Source of the DNA: Companilactobacillus metriopterae
Lineage (GTDB): Bacteria > Bacillota > Bacilli > Lactobacillales > Lactobacillaceae
DNA: 64,000 nucleotides
Assembly: GCF_004117915.1 (NCBI RefSeq)
Contig: NZ_RSTD01000001.1
Location: forward strand, 434,001 to 498,000
Direction: 5' to 3'
The translations under genes were made by a program, and so were the position numbers. Position 1 is the first letter of the stretch; each line of letters begins with the position of its first letter. Shown piece by piece: positions 28,706 through 38,395 of the stretch. The notes below the pieces were generated by a model, which did not search any database, was not told where the DNA came from, and saw only the letters and a program-made list of their open reading frames with translations.

Positions 28706-28987
28706 TTATCTACGTATATTCGATAGATAAATTGAGAAAAATCCTGCGATAAAAGCACCTGCTACTAAAATAATTAAGTTAGACTTCACATTTCCCAAAA
28801 ATAATATTATGATCCCTGCAATCGAATCAAGGCAAAGGAGTCCTGCAGTTATTCTCATAGTTGGTTTCAGTGATGCTATATCTTTTGGATCATAAATTAA
28901 AAACTTTTTGTCGCTGTAGTACCAAAGATTATAGGAAAGACCAAGTAAAAATATTATAAAGATAATCATTAAGATATTAACTATCAA
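28706..28987 (-). CDS. Small membrane protein after rarA
   Basis: A 93-residue protein with three hydrophobic segments (about 3-22, 45-62 and 66-85), of no family I recognise. The start is taken as TTG at 28987 because AAAGGAG sits 7 bases before it; the frame is open further upstream but only within rarA. It overlaps the last 11 bases of rarA, so it is translated from the same transcript. Nothing in it suggests a function. Confidence 0.6.
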   Translation of the reverse strand: MIVNILMIIFIIFLLGLSYNLWYYSDKKFLIYDPKDIASLKPTMRITAGLLCLDSIAGIIILFLGNVKSNLIILVAGAFIAGFFSIYLSNIRR

Positions 28988-30263
28988 TGTTTTGCTCCTT
29001 TTTCCATTGTTCAATTTGTTGAATTCTAAGTTTTAAAGCTTGTTCATATTTACCAGTTTCGTTAGGTTCATAATATGTTTTATTTGCTAAATTATCTGGA
29101 AGATATTGTTGGTTTATAAAAGCATTAGGATAATTATGAGGATATTTGTAGCCAACACCGTGTCCTAATTCTTTTGCACCTGAGTAATGTGCATCTTTCA
29201 AATCATCAGGAATTGATGAGGCTTTACCAGAACGAACATCAGAAAGTGCGGAATCAATTGCTTCCATAGCTGAATTTGATTTAGGACATAGACACAATTC
29301 TATAACTGCATTTGCTAATGGAATTCTTGCTTCCGGCATTCCCACCATTTGAGCTACTTGAGCAGCTTGTACAGCTCTTGAGCAAGCTTGTGGATTAGCT
29401 AAGCCAACATCTTCATAGGCACAAATTAACAATCTTCTTATAGCAATTGTTATTTCACCTGCCTCTAGTAATCTAGCAAGATAGAGTAGGGCAGCATTGA
29501 CGTCACTACCACGTATGGATTTCTGAAATGCAGAAATGACATCGTAGTGACTGTCGCCGTCTTTATCAGCAGAAATAGCTTTCTTTTGAACTGATTCTTC
29601 GATGGTTTTAAGGTCAATATGTATCTTTCCGTCGATCTCATCAGTTGAAAGGACAGATAACTCTAAACCATTAAGAATACTTCTTAGATCGCCATTAGTG
29701 GAGCTTACAAGTAAATTGAGAGCATTATCATCTAAATCTACTGGATAATTACCTAAGCCCTTATCTTTATCATCTAATGCTCTTTGGACAGCTATTTTCA
29801 TATCATCTATGCTCAAAGGCTTAAGTTCGAATATTTGAACACGAGATCTAATAGCAGGACTGATATTTATGTATGGATTTTCAGTTGTAGCACCAATTAA
29901 TATAATTGAGCCACTTTCTAATAATGGTAGGAGAAAATCTTGTTTGGTCTTATCGAGTCTATGAATTTCATCTAATAATAGAACAACAGTGCCGCTCATT
30001 TTTGCTTCTTCTGCTACAATTTGTAAATCTTTTTTGGTATCGGTGGCAGCATTTAACATACGAAATGCGTACTTAGTACTTCCGGCAATAGCACTTGCAA
30101 TGCTGGTTTTACCAATTCCAGGAGGACCATATAAAATCATCGATGATAGCATTTTTGCTTGTACCATACGACGAATGATTTTATGTTCACCCACAAGGTG
30201 TTGTTGCCCAACTATTTCATCAATGTTTGTAGGTCTCATTCGATAGGCTAGTGGTGTCTGCAT
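28977..30263 (-). CDS. rarA: Replication-associated recombination protein A
   Basis: A 428-residue AAA+ ATPase of the RarA/MgsA/WRNIP1 family, which acts at stalled replication forks. It has Walker A GPPGIGKTS near residue 46 and Walker B VVLLLDEIHR near 95. The sensor-1 segment is IGATTENPY, and the C-terminal tetramerisation part ends with GYKYPHNYPN. Complete and of normal length. It is transcribed away from rpsD's terminator; a small membrane-protein gene overlaps its 3' end. Confidence 0.95.
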   Translation of the reverse strand: MQTPLAYRMRPTNIDEIVGQQHLVGEHKIIRRMVQAKMLSSMILYGPPGIGKTSIASAIAGSTKYAFRMLNAATDTKKDLQIVAEEAKMSGTVVLLLDEIHRLDKTKQDFLLPLLESGSIILIGATTENPYINISPAIRSRVQIFELKPLSIDDMKIAVQRALDDKDKGLGNYPVDLDDNALNLLVSSTNGDLRSILNGLELSVLSTDEIDGKIHIDLKTIEESVQKKAISADKDGDSHYDVISAFQKSIRGSDVNAALLYLARLLEAGEITIAIRRLLICAYEDVGLANPQACSRAVQAAQVAQMVGMPEARIPLANAVIELCLCPKSNSAMEAIDSALSDVRSGKASSIPDDLKDAHYSGAKELGHGVGYKYPHNYPNAFINQQYLPDNLANKTYYEPNETGKYEQALKLRIQQIEQWKKEQNIDS

Positions 30264-30321
30264 AATTCCTCCTAATTAGAATTTTGACATAATACTAATT
30301 ATAACAGTTTAGAATATAAAT

Positions 30322-30355
30322 AAAAAAAACATCCACACAGTGGATGTTTTTTTGT
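30322..30355 (-). terminator. Intrinsic terminator of rpsD
   Basis: CATCCAC and GTGGATG pair around a three-base loop with A- and T-tracts on both sides, just after the rpsD stop on the minus strand and ahead of rarA. Confidence 0.85.
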
Positions 30356-30360
30356 AGATA

Positions 30361-30969
30361 TTAAAGAATTTGGTTGTAGTATTCAACAACTAGTGATTCA
30401 TCAACATTTGGTTCTAGTTCATCACGTTCTGGCATTCTTACAAGAGAACCAGTAAGTGTGTTTTCATCAAAGTTTACGAAACCAGGACGACCAACAACAC
30501 TTTCAAGGTTAGCTTTAACAATTGCTAGATCTTTTGATTTTGGTCTTAGTGTGATTTCTTGTCCAATCTTAACTTCGTAAGAAGGAATATCAACACGTTT
30601 GCCATCAACAAGGATGTGACCGTGGTTTACAAGTTGACGTGCTTGTGGACGAGTATTAGCTAATCCAAGTCTGTAAACAACATTGTCAAGTCTTGTTTCA
30701 AGAAGAAGCATCAAGTTGAAACCATGAATTCCTTCCATCTTACCAGCACGTTTAAACAAGTTACGGAATTGACGTTCGTTAACTTCGTACATGAAACGTA
30801 GCTTTTGCTTTTCTGTTAATTGTGTACCATATTCAGAAATCTTACGACGACTGTTTGGTCCATGTTGACCTGGAGCATAGTTACGACGAGCAATTTCTTT
30901 ACCTGTACCTGATAGGGAAATACCTAAACGACGAGATAATTTCCAACGAGGTCCTGTATATCTAGACAT
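30361..30969 (-). CDS. rpsD: 30S ribosomal protein S4
   Basis: A 202-residue primary 16S rRNA-binding protein of the small subunit. The N-terminal part is [20 protein letters not shown], and the central S4 RNA-binding domain contains [15 protein letters not shown]. No zinc-binding Cys cluster is present (Cys-free S4 form). The ATG at 30969 follows TTGGAGG by 7 bases. It is a single gene with a strong promoter, a leader of about 164 bases and a terminator, the arrangement expected for S4 autoregulation in Firmicutes. Confidence 0.97.
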   Translation of the reverse strand: MSRYTGPRWKLSRRLGISLSGTGKEIARRNYAPGQHGPNSRRKISEYGTQLTEKQKLRFMYEVNERQFRNLFKRAGKMEGIHGFNLMLLLETRLDNVVYRLGLANTRPQARQLVNHGHILVDGKRVDIPSYEVKIGQEITLRPKSKDLAIVKANLESVVGRPGFVNFDENTLTGSLVRMPERDELEPNVDESLVVEYYNQIL

Positions 30970-31133
30970 TAATTTGTCCTCCAATAATTTTTTTGGAGTA
31001 AAATATTTAACTAAGAGTTCAACATTCGTGCAGGCATCTTTGGAACTTTCACCACATGCAGCCGGGTTACTCGTTTACTTATCTGTTGATGACTGTTGAC
31101 GTTCTTGTCGCTCTTTGCTGCATACTTTACATA
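30970..31133 (-). promoter_or_regulatory. Long rpsD leader, probable S4 autoregulatory region
   Basis: On the minus strand about 164 bases separate the predicted transcription start from the rpsD ATG, with no open frame. The distal part is purine-rich and has several GC-rich segments (near 31040-31080) able to pair locally. S4 represses its own mRNA through such a leader in Bacillus. I did not match the known pseudoknot base by base, so this is context-based. Confidence 0.45.
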
Positions 31134-31139
31134 AAGAAT

Positions 31140-31169
31140 AGTTTATCATTATTGATTGCACTCTGTCAA
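31140..31169 (-). promoter_or_regulatory. Promoter of rpsD
   Basis: On the minus strand a perfect -35 TTGACA (31169-31164) is followed after 18 bases by TAAACT (31145-31140). Confidence 0.6.
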
Positions 31170-31219
31170 AGTTATTTATTAATCATAAAAGTTAAAAGTT
31201 TATTATGAATGCTTGTATA

Positions 31220-31250
31220 TTGATATTTTCATTTTTTGGTCTGATATACT
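31220..31250 (+). promoter_or_regulatory. Promoter of ezrA
   Basis: TTGATA (31220-31225) and TATACT (31245-31250) are 19 bases apart. The -10 is extended (TGATATACT), which would offset the long spacer. It is back to back with the rpsD promoter. Confidence 0.5.
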
Positions 31251-31284
31251 TTTATTCAATAAAGACCATAACAGGGGTGTGCAC

Positions 31285-32973
31285 GTGTTTATATCTATTA
31301 TAGTAATTATTCTGTTGGTTGTCGCTGTTTTTCTATATATGTGGTTTTTACAACAAAGAAACAGTAGAACAATTGATGAATATAGAAAAAAAATCGCTAA
31401 TATTAAAGAAGATAAGCTGATTGAAAAAATAGAAGATCTTGAAGAGATGAAGATGACTGGTACTAGTCTGGAGATCTTTGGACAATCAAAATCTGATTTT
31501 GAAATGCAATTAGAAGATCGACTACCAAAGGCAGAAAATAGATTGAATCGTATTGCAAACAGTAATACGGAGTTTCGAGTATTTCAAACTTATCGTAGTT
31601 TAAGAAACATAAATGAAGAATTAAATTCAATTCAAATCACAATTTCTCAAATCTACGATAGATTGATGAATATCTCAAAGAGTAATGAATCAAATGCTTC
31701 ACAGAGTCAGGCTCTTAGAAAAGAATTCGAAGTTCTTCGTAAAGAGATTCTTACACAATCATTTAACTTTGGCTCGGCATCGGATAAGCTTTCTGAAGAA
31801 TTGGCAGAGATATCTAATCTTCTTGATACTGAGGAACAATTGACAAGACAAGGGGACTATATCGAAGCAAGTCAATATATTGACGAAGCAAGTACAAAAA
31901 TTAAACTTATCAATAATCAACTTGATATCATTGAACCTCTACATAAAGAACTTGATGATGTTTTTCCAGAACAATTAGAAGAAATTCGTTTTGTATATGA
32001 CAAATTGGAAAAACAACAATTTAAATTCAAAGAGGATATTGAGCAGTTAATTGATTCTGTTGAAACTAATATTGCTAAATCAAATGTCGATTTAGCTGAA
32101 CTTCAATTTAATGATTCAACATTAAAAAATGATGTTATTCATCAACAAATAGAGGACCTTTACGAGATACTGTCACGTGAAAATGACGCAAAGAGAACTG
32201 TTCTTAAACAGCAAAAGCCAGTCATTGACTACTTTAATCACGCAAAGTTTCAACATAACAGACTCGAAGAACGTGTTCAGAATTTAAAAGAAAGCTATGT
32301 TATCGACGGAGATATCCTATTATCTGTTAAGAAGCACAATGAAGAATTAAATCGTATCAGAGAAAAATTTGATTATGATATTCAAAAGATAGCTGATAAA
32401 GAAGTTGTTTATAGTGAAGTATCTGAAAACTTTAAAGAAACAATTGATAAGTTAGATAAAATTGAACGTGACGAAAAAGTTATAAATGATCAACTTAACG
32501 AAATGATTTCAACCGAAGAAGTTGCAATTCAAAGTGTATCAAGATTTTCAAAAAATTTAGATATACAAAAGAGATCACTAGAACAATTTAGAATTAATGG
32601 ACTTCCTGACGATTATTTAGATTATTTCTATATGGTTTATGATGAAATCAAAAAAATGAATGATGAGCTAAATTCAGAACGTGTTAATGTTGAAGATGTA
32701 AGCAAACAATCTATTGTTACTCAAGAAGATTTAGAGAATTTAGTAGAAATGACTAATAAACTAAAATTCGATATTGAGTTATCAGAAAGATTGATGCAAT
32801 ACTCTACAAGATACGCAGATCAAGATGCTACATTAAATGATAGACTTACAACTGCAAGAGAATTATTTGATAATGAGTTTGAGTTTGAAAAATCAGTAAA
32901 TGTAATTTCTTCTGCCTTAGAAAAGGTTGAACCGGGATCAGTTGAAAGAATAAAAGATTCAATTAGTGCATGA
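31285..32973 (+). CDS. ezrA: Septation ring formation regulator EzrA
   Basis: A 562-residue division protein. One N-terminal membrane helix (about residues 3-22) is followed by a very long cytoplasmic coiled-coil/spectrin-like region rich in Glu, Lys, Asn and Leu. EzrA limits FtsZ ring formation to midcell and links the ring to wall synthesis. Start is GTG at 31285 with AGGGG 7 bases before it, which places the membrane helix right at the N-terminus as in other EzrA proteins. Upstream in-frame codons would begin inside the promoter. Confidence 0.93.
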   Translation: MFISIIVIILLVVAVFLYMWFLQQRNSRTIDEYRKKIANIKEDKLIEKIEDLEEMKMTGTSLEIFGQSKSDFEMQLEDRLPKAENRLNRIANSNTEFRVFQTYRSLRNINEELNSIQITISQIYDRLMNISKSNESNASQSQALRKEFEVLRKEILTQSFNFGSASDKLSEELAEISNLLDTEEQLTRQGDYIEASQYIDEASTKIKLINNQLDIIEPLHKELDDVFPEQLEEIRFVYDKLEKQQFKFKEDIEQLIDSVETNIAKSNVDLAELQFNDSTLKNDVIHQQIEDLYEILSRENDAKRTVLKQQKPVIDYFNHAKFQHNRLEERVQNLKESYVIDGDILLSVKKHNEELNRIREKFDYDIQKIADKEVVYSEVSENFKETIDKLDKIERDEKVINDQLNEMISTEEVAIQSVSRFSKNLDIQKRSLEQFRINGLPDDYLDYFYMVYDEIKKMNDELNSERVNVEDVSKQSIVTQEDLENLVEMTNKLKFDIELSERLMQYSTRYADQDATLNDRLTTARELFDNEFEFEKSVNVISSALEKVEPGSVERIKDSISA

Positions 32974-33007
32974 TTTTAGAAAATGATGTACATTATAATA
33001 ATAAAAA

Positions 33008-33027
33008 TTTGGCCGTTAGGCCTTTTT
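33008..33027 (+). terminator. Weak terminator after ezrA
   Basis: GGCC, GTTA loop, GGCC and TTTTT form a short hairpin extended by A-T pairs. It sits between ezrA and the cysteine desulfurase gene and may only partly terminate. Confidence 0.55.
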
Positions 33028-33043
33028 ATTTTGGGTGAAAATA

Positions 33044-34189
33044 ATGATATATTTTGATAATAGTGCAACAACAAAGATAGATGATTCAGTTTTAAGTACC
33101 TATGAAACGGCAACAAGAAATTTTTGGGGGAATCCATCTAGTTTACATAATCTGGGATTAAACGCTTATGAACTAGTTGAGAGTTCACGTAAACAAATTG
33201 CTGACTTGCTAAATTTTAACCCTAGTGAAGTTTATTTCACTAGTGGGGGTACAGAAGGTAATAATTGGATTATTAAGGGAACTGCTTACAAGAAAAGAGA
33301 ATTTGGTAAACATATAATTACTAGTTCTATTGAGCATCCTTCAGTTACTAATACTATGAAGCAGCTCGAATCATTAGGATTTGAGGTTACTTATTTACCT
33401 GTGGACGATACCGGTCATATTAAGATAGCAGATTTAAAGAAGGCAATTCGCAAAGATACTATTTTAGTGTCAATAATGGCTGTAAACAATGAAATAGGGG
33501 CTATTCAACCTATCAATGAAATAGCAGATGTGCTAAATGATTATCCAAGTATTTCATTACATGTTGATGCAGTTCAGGCAATAGGTAAAAATCTTGAAGG
33601 TAAGTTTATGAACGACAGAGTTGACTTTTATACATTCTCAGGTCATAAATTTCATGCACCTAGAGGAATTGGTTTCATATATATGAAAGATGGTAAGCAA
33701 CTTGAACCATTACTTGCTGGTGGTGGACAAGAACACAATTTCCGTAGTGGTACAGAAAATACACCTGCTATTGCTGCAATGGCTAAAGCTATTCGTCTTT
33801 TAAAAGATGATGAAGAAAAGAAAACCAATAATATTCTAGAATTGAAAACTAAATTACTAGAACACTTAGGAAAACTTGAGAATGTGCATGTTTTTTCTAA
33901 ATTAGAAGATACTTTTGCGCCACATATTATTTGTTTTACAATAGATGGAGTTCGTGGAGAAACAATTGTCCACACTTTTGAAAAGAAAGAGATTTATATC
34001 TCGACAACTAGCGCTTGTTCTTCTAAAAAGGGTCTAGAGTCAAGTACTCTTAAAGCAATGAAAGTACCTGAAAAAATTGCTACCAGCGCAGTTAGAGTGA
34101 GCTTAGATGAAAACAATACAGTTTCAGAGATGAATGAATTCATTCAAAATCTGGACGAAATTTATAATCATTTTCAAATTCTAAACTAG
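33044..34189 (+). CDS. Cysteine desulfurase paired with ThiI (NifS/IscS family)
   Basis: A 381-residue PLP enzyme that takes sulfur from cysteine as a bound persulfide. The N-terminus is YFDNSATTKID, the PLP Lys lies in TFSGHKFHAPRG, and the persulfide Cys is in STTSACSSKKG on a flexible loop. It stands 9 bases before thiI, as in Bacillus (NifZ-ThiI), so it most likely feeds sulfur to 4-thiouridine formation in tRNA. The ATG at 33044 follows GGGTG by 6 bases. A second family member is at 63408. Confidence 0.94.
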   Translation: MIYFDNSATTKIDDSVLSTYETATRNFWGNPSSLHNLGLNAYELVESSRKQIADLLNFNPSEVYFTSGGTEGNNWIIKGTAYKKREFGKHIITSSIEHPSVTNTMKQLESLGFEVTYLPVDDTGHIKIADLKKAIRKDTILVSIMAVNNEIGAIQPINEIADVLNDYPSISLHVDAVQAIGKNLEGKFMNDRVDFYTFSGHKFHAPRGIGFIYMKDGKQLEPLLAGGGQEHNFRSGTENTPAIAAMAKAIRLLKDDEEKKTNNILELKTKLLEHLGKLENVHVFSKLEDTFAPHIICFTIDGVRGETIVHTFEKKEIYISTTSACSSKKGLESSTLKAMKVPEKIATSAVRVSLDENNTVSEMNEFIQNLDEIYNHFQILN

Positions 34190-34198
34190 GAGAAATTA

Positions 34199-35416
34199 AT
34201 GAAATATACTGAAATTATGGTTCGCTATGGTGAACTATCAACAAAGGGAAAAAATCGCAATAGTTTTATTGGGCGTCTGCATGGTAATGTCACTAAAGTT
34301 TTAAAAGATTATCCTGAGTTAACTATTCAACCTCATCGTGACCGTTTGCATATCCAATTGAATGGTTTAGATGCAAAACCCATTATGGAAAAATTGAAAA
34401 ATATCTTTGGTATTCAAACATTCTCTTTGAGTATCAGGGTATCCAAAGATTTTGAAGAAGTTAAAAAGACAGCGATTGATATGATGCACGAAGCATATGA
34501 ACCTGGTATGACTTTCAAAGTTGGTACAAAACGATCTGATCATGATTATCCACTGGATACTAATCAAATTAATCTTCAATTAGGAGATGCAATTTGTGTA
34601 GAATTTCCTGAAATTAAGGTCGATCTTCGTAAACCTGATATTAAAATATCCGTTGAAGTACGTCACGATGGGATATATTTGTCATATTTAACTGTTAAAG
34701 GTGCTGGAGGTCTTCCTGTTGGTACTGCAGGTAAAGGGATGTTGATGTTGTCAGGAGGAATTGATTCTCCTGTTGCAGGATATTTTGCATTAAAACGTGG
34801 TGTTGAAATAGAGATGGTTCATTTCTTCAGCCCTCCATATACTTCTGAGCAAGCATTGAATAAAGCAAAAGAATTAACAAGTAAATTGACATCATTTGGT
34901 GGAAGTATTAAATTTATCGAAGTTCCATTTGCTGAGATTCAAGAAACTATTAAAGCTAATGTTCCTGAAGGATATTTGATGACAATTCAACGTCGTTTTA
35001 TGTTGAGATTAACAGATATGATTCGTGAACAGCGTGGAGGATTGGCGATTTTCAATGGTGAGGCTGTTGGACAAGTTGCCTCGCAGACTCTTGAAAGTAT
35101 GGCAGCTATCAATGAGGTGACAACAACCCCAATACTTAGACCTGTTGCTACGATGGATAAAACAGATATTATTCGAGTTGCAGAAAATATTGATACATTT
35201 AATTTATCAATTATGCCTTTTGAAGATTGTTGTACAGTATTTGCTCCACCAAGTCCAAAGACTAAACCTAATATGGAAAAGACTATTAAGTTTGAAAGTT
35301 CATTGGATATTGATGGCTTAATTCAACGTTCATTAGATAATATTAAGATAACTACTGTTGAACCTGGGGATACATTTATGGATTCAAAACAAGATGAAAT
35401 TAGCAGTTTGCTTTAA
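34199..35416 (+). CDS. thiI: tRNA 4-thiouridine synthase
   Basis: A 405-residue enzyme that puts sulfur on U8 of tRNA. It has an N-terminal ferredoxin-like and THUMP RNA-binding part (about 1-165), then an adenylating PP-loop domain with [13 protein letters not shown] near residue 180. There is no C-terminal rhodanese domain, the usual short form in Firmicutes, so it must receive sulfur directly from the desulfurase encoded just upstream. AGGAG precedes the ATG by 6 bases. Confidence 0.95.
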   Translation: MKYTEIMVRYGELSTKGKNRNSFIGRLHGNVTKVLKDYPELTIQPHRDRLHIQLNGLDAKPIMEKLKNIFGIQTFSLSIRVSKDFEEVKKTAIDMMHEAYEPGMTFKVGTKRSDHDYPLDTNQINLQLGDAICVEFPEIKVDLRKPDIKISVEVRHDGIYLSYLTVKGAGGLPVGTAGKGMLMLSGGIDSPVAGYFALKRGVEIEMVHFFSPPYTSEQALNKAKELTSKLTSFGGSIKFIEVPFAEIQETIKANVPEGYLMTIQRRFMLRLTDMIREQRGGLAIFNGEAVGQVASQTLESMAAINEVTTTPILRPVATMDKTDIIRVAENIDTFNLSIMPFEDCCTVFAPPSPKTKPNMEKTIKFESSLDIDGLIQRSLDNIKITTVEPGDTFMDSKQDEISSLL

Positions 35417-35424
35417 TAAATATA

Positions 35425-35453
35425 TTGACGATATTGATGTAATAATTTATCAT
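35425..35453 (+). promoter_or_regulatory. Promoter of the valS T-box transcript
   Basis: TTGACG (35425-35430) and TATCAT (35448-35453) are 17 bases apart, close to consensus, starting 9 bases after the thiI stop codon. Transcription would begin near 35460. Confidence 0.6.
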
Positions 35454-35459
35454 CAAGTT

Positions 35460-35672
35460 ATCAGCAATGATTAGGAGTATTGATATTAGATATCTTAAGA
35501 GAATGGTATGTCAGCTGAGAATTACCTAGATATCGATATTAATTGTTACCTATGAGCTATCTTTTAAAGATCGGGACACCGTTAATTGTAGAGTGAAGAG
35601 TTTTTTAAAAACTCTTAATTTAGGTGGCACCGCGAGCATTCGTCCTATTCCATAGGATGGGTGTTTTTTTAT
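35460..35672 (+). ncRNA. T-box riboswitch of valS
   Basis: A tRNA-sensing leader of about 213 bases. The T-box core AGGTGGCACCGCG is at 35622-35634. The terminator, CATTCGTCCTAT paired with ATAGGATGGGTG and followed by seven T residues, spans 35638-35671. Stem I is long, with GATATC repeats pairing around an AAGAGAATGG distal element. A likely specifier codon is GUU (35545-35547) followed by A, which fits valine. The competing antiterminator would pair AGG of the T-box with TCCT. The UGGN bulge reads UGGC. Confidence 0.9.
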
Positions 35673-35687
35673 TTTAAGGAGAAAAAT

Positions 35688-38342
35688 ATGGTTAGAGAAA
35701 TTGATATGGATACTAAGTATAGTCCCAATGAAGTAGAAGAAGGTCGCTATGATAAATGGCTAGAACAAGGGGTATTTAAGCCTTCAGGAAACGCTGAAGC
35801 AAAACCCTATTCGATAGTAATCCCACCTCCAAATGTAACTGGAAAACTACATTTAGGTCATGCTTGGGATACAACAATTCAAGATACATTAATTAGATTC
35901 AAGAGAATGCAAGGTTATGATACCTTGTATCTTCCAGGAATGGATCACGCGGGTATAGCTACCCAAGCTAAAGTTGAAGCTAAACTTAGAGAAGAAAAAG
36001 GTGTAACTAGATATGAGTTAGGCCGTGAAAAATTTGTTCAAGAGGTTTGGAACTGGAAAGATGAATTTGGTTCAATCATTAAATCTCAATGGGGCAAGTT
36101 AGGTCTTTCATTAGATTATGATCGAGAAAGATTTACCCTAGACGAAGGATTATCCAAAGCTGTTCGTAAAGTCTTTGTTGAACTATACAATCAAGGGTTA
36201 ATTTATCGTGGTGAATATATAATCAACTGGGATCCTGTTCTTCAAACAGCACTTTCTGATATTGAAGTTATTCATAAAGATGATAATGGTGCTTTTTACC
36301 ATGTTAAGTATCCATACGCTGATGGTTCTGGTTTTATTGAAATTGCAACAACTCGACCAGAAACCATGTTTGGTGATGTAGCTATTGCTGTCAGTCCAGA
36401 CGATGATAGATATAAAGATATCGTTGGTAAAGAAGTCATTGTTCCTTTAGTAGATAGAAAAATTCCAATTATTGAAGATCATTATGTAGATAAAGAGTTT
36501 GGTACAGGTATGGTTAAAATAACACCTGCTCACGATCCTAACGATTTTGCAGTGGGTAATCGCCATAATCTTGAACGTATTAACACAATGAATGCTGATG
36601 GAACAATGAACGAACGTGCTGGTAAGTATAATGGCATGGATCGCTTTGATGCTCGTAAGGCAATTCAAAAAGATCTTGAAGACGCTGGATTTATGATTAG
36701 AGTTGAAGATTATACTCATAGTATTGGACATTCAGAAAGATCAGATGCGGTAGTTGAACCAAGACTATCAACACAATGGTTTGTTAAAATGCAACCATTA
36801 GCTGAAATGGCTTTGAAGAACCAAGAAACAGATAACAAGGTAGATTTTGTTCCAGAACGTTTTGAAAATACCTTTACTCAATGGATGGAAAATGTTCACG
36901 ATTGGGTTATTTCTAGACAATTATGGTGGGGACATCAAATTCCTGCTTGGTATCATAAAGAAACAGGAGAAATCTATGTAGGTGAAACAGAACCTGCAGA
37001 TATTGAAAATTGGACTCAAGAAGAAGATGTTCTGGATACTTGGTTCTCTAGTGCATTATGGCCATTTTCAACTATGGGTTGGCCTGATGTTGATAGTGAA
37101 GATTATAAGAAATATTTCCCAACAAATACTCTTGTAACTGGTTACGATATCATTTTCTTCTGGGTATCAAGAATGATTTTCCAAAGTTTGAAATTTACTG
37201 GAGAACGTCCATTTGAAAATGTTGTTATTCATGGTCTAATTCGTGATGAACAAGGTCGCAAGATGAGTAAATCATTGGGTAATGGTATTGATCCAATGGA
37301 AGTTATTGAGAAGTATGGTGCTGATTCATTAAGATGGTTCTTGATGATGGGTTCTACTCCTGGTCAGGATACAAGATTCAGTTACGACAAGATGGATGCA
37401 GCATGGAATTTTATAAATAAAATTTGGAATGCTAGTCGTTTTGTTATCATGAATTTGGATGAATCTGCTCAACCAGTAGATAATATAACAATTGATAACT
37501 CATTTGATCTTTCTGATAAGTGGATTCTTGCTAAACTAAATCAAACTGTTTCTGATGTTACACGTCTATTTGACAAGTTTGAATTTGGTGAAGCAGGTCG
37601 AGCAATGTACAATTTCATCTGGAATGACTTTTGTGATTGGTATATTGAAATGAGTAAAGCAACACTTACTGGTGAAGATGGTGCTTCAAAAGATCATAAA
37701 CGCATGATACTTACTTATGTTTTAGATCAGATTTTGAAATTAATGCACCCAATTATGCCATTTGTTACCGAAAAAATTTGGTTATCAATGCCTCATACAG
37801 GTGAATCAATCTCTACATCAGAATATCCAACTACTCATGCTGAATTTGAAGATTCAGAATCAGTTGAACAAATGGAAATACTAATTGATTTGATCAAAGC
37901 AGTAAGAAAAATTCGTGTAGATGCAAATGCACCAATGTCAAAAGAAGTTGATATTCTAATCAAACCTGAAAATGATTCTATAAAAGAAATTTTCTTAGAC
38001 AACAAAGATTATATAGATCGTTTTGTTCATCCTAAGGATTTACAAGTTTCTGTTGATTTAGAAGCTCCTGATCTTGCTATGACTGCGATTATTAGTGGCA
38101 CAGAAATTTATGTTCCATTAGCAGAGCTTATCAATATTGATGAAGAAATTACACGTCAAGAAGAGGAAGTTGCAAAGCTAGACAAGGAAATTTCAAGAAT
38201 TGACAAGAAACTTTCTAATGAAGGATTTGTTAAGAAAGCTCCTGAAAGTGTTGTTGCAGAAGAAAAAGCAAAACTTGCAGATTATCAAGATAAGCAAGAT
38301 AAAGTAAAACAACGTATCGAACAACTTAAAAATAGTAAATAA
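35688..38342 (+). CDS. valS: Valine--tRNA ligase
   Basis: An 884-residue class Ia synthetase. It has the HIGH-type motif HLGH within [10 protein letters not shown] near residue 52, an editing domain (about 190-350), the KMSKS motif in [11 protein letters not shown] near 525, and an anticodon-binding domain. The last 65 residues form the ValRS-specific C-terminal coiled coil. AAGGAG precedes the ATG at 35688; an upstream in-frame ATG would lie in the T-box terminator. Expression is set by the T-box leader in response to uncharged tRNA-Val. Confidence 0.97.
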   Translation: MVREIDMDTKYSPNEVEEGRYDKWLEQGVFKPSGNAEAKPYSIVIPPPNVTGKLHLGHAWDTTIQDTLIRFKRMQGYDTLYLPGMDHAGIATQAKVEAKLREEKGVTRYELGREKFVQEVWNWKDEFGSIIKSQWGKLGLSLDYDRERFTLDEGLSKAVRKVFVELYNQGLIYRGEYIINWDPVLQTALSDIEVIHKDDNGAFYHVKYPYADGSGFIEIATTRPETMFGDVAIAVSPDDDRYKDIVGKEVIVPLVDRKIPIIEDHYVDKEFGTGMVKITPAHDPNDFAVGNRHNLERINTMNADGTMNERAGKYNGMDRFDARKAIQKDLEDAGFMIRVEDYTHSIGHSERSDAVVEPRLSTQWFVKMQPLAEMALKNQETDNKVDFVPERFENTFTQWMENVHDWVISRQLWWGHQIPAWYHKETGEIYVGETEPADIENWTQEEDVLDTWFSSALWPFSTMGWPDVDSEDYKKYFPTNTLVTGYDIIFFWVSRMIFQSLKFTGERPFENVVIHGLIRDEQGRKMSKSLGNGIDPMEVIEKYGADSLRWFLMMGSTPGQDTRFSYDKMDAAWNFINKIWNASRFVIMNLDESAQPVDNITIDNSFDLSDKWILAKLNQTVSDVTRLFDKFEFGEAGRAMYNFIWNDFCDWYIEMSKATLTGEDGASKDHKRMILTYVLDQILKLMHPIMPFVTEKIWLSMPHTGESISTSEYPTTHAEFEDSESVEQMEILIDLIKAVRKIRVDANAPMSKEVDILIKPENDSIKEIFLDNKDYIDRFVHPKDLQVSVDLEAPDLAMTAIISGTEIYVPLAELINIDEEITRQEEEVAKLDKEISRIDKKLSNEGFVKKAPESVVAEEKAKLADYQDKQDKVKQRIEQLKNSK

Positions 38343-38350
38343 TAAAAAAG

Positions 38351-38380
38351 CCATCTATAATGAGAATAGATGGTTTTTTT
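38351..38380 (+). terminator. Intrinsic terminator after valS
   Basis: CCATCTAT and ATAGATGG pair around a 7-base loop, followed by seven T residues. It lies directly between valS and folC. Confidence 0.85.
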
Positions 38381-38395
38381 ATTGGGAGAGATTAT

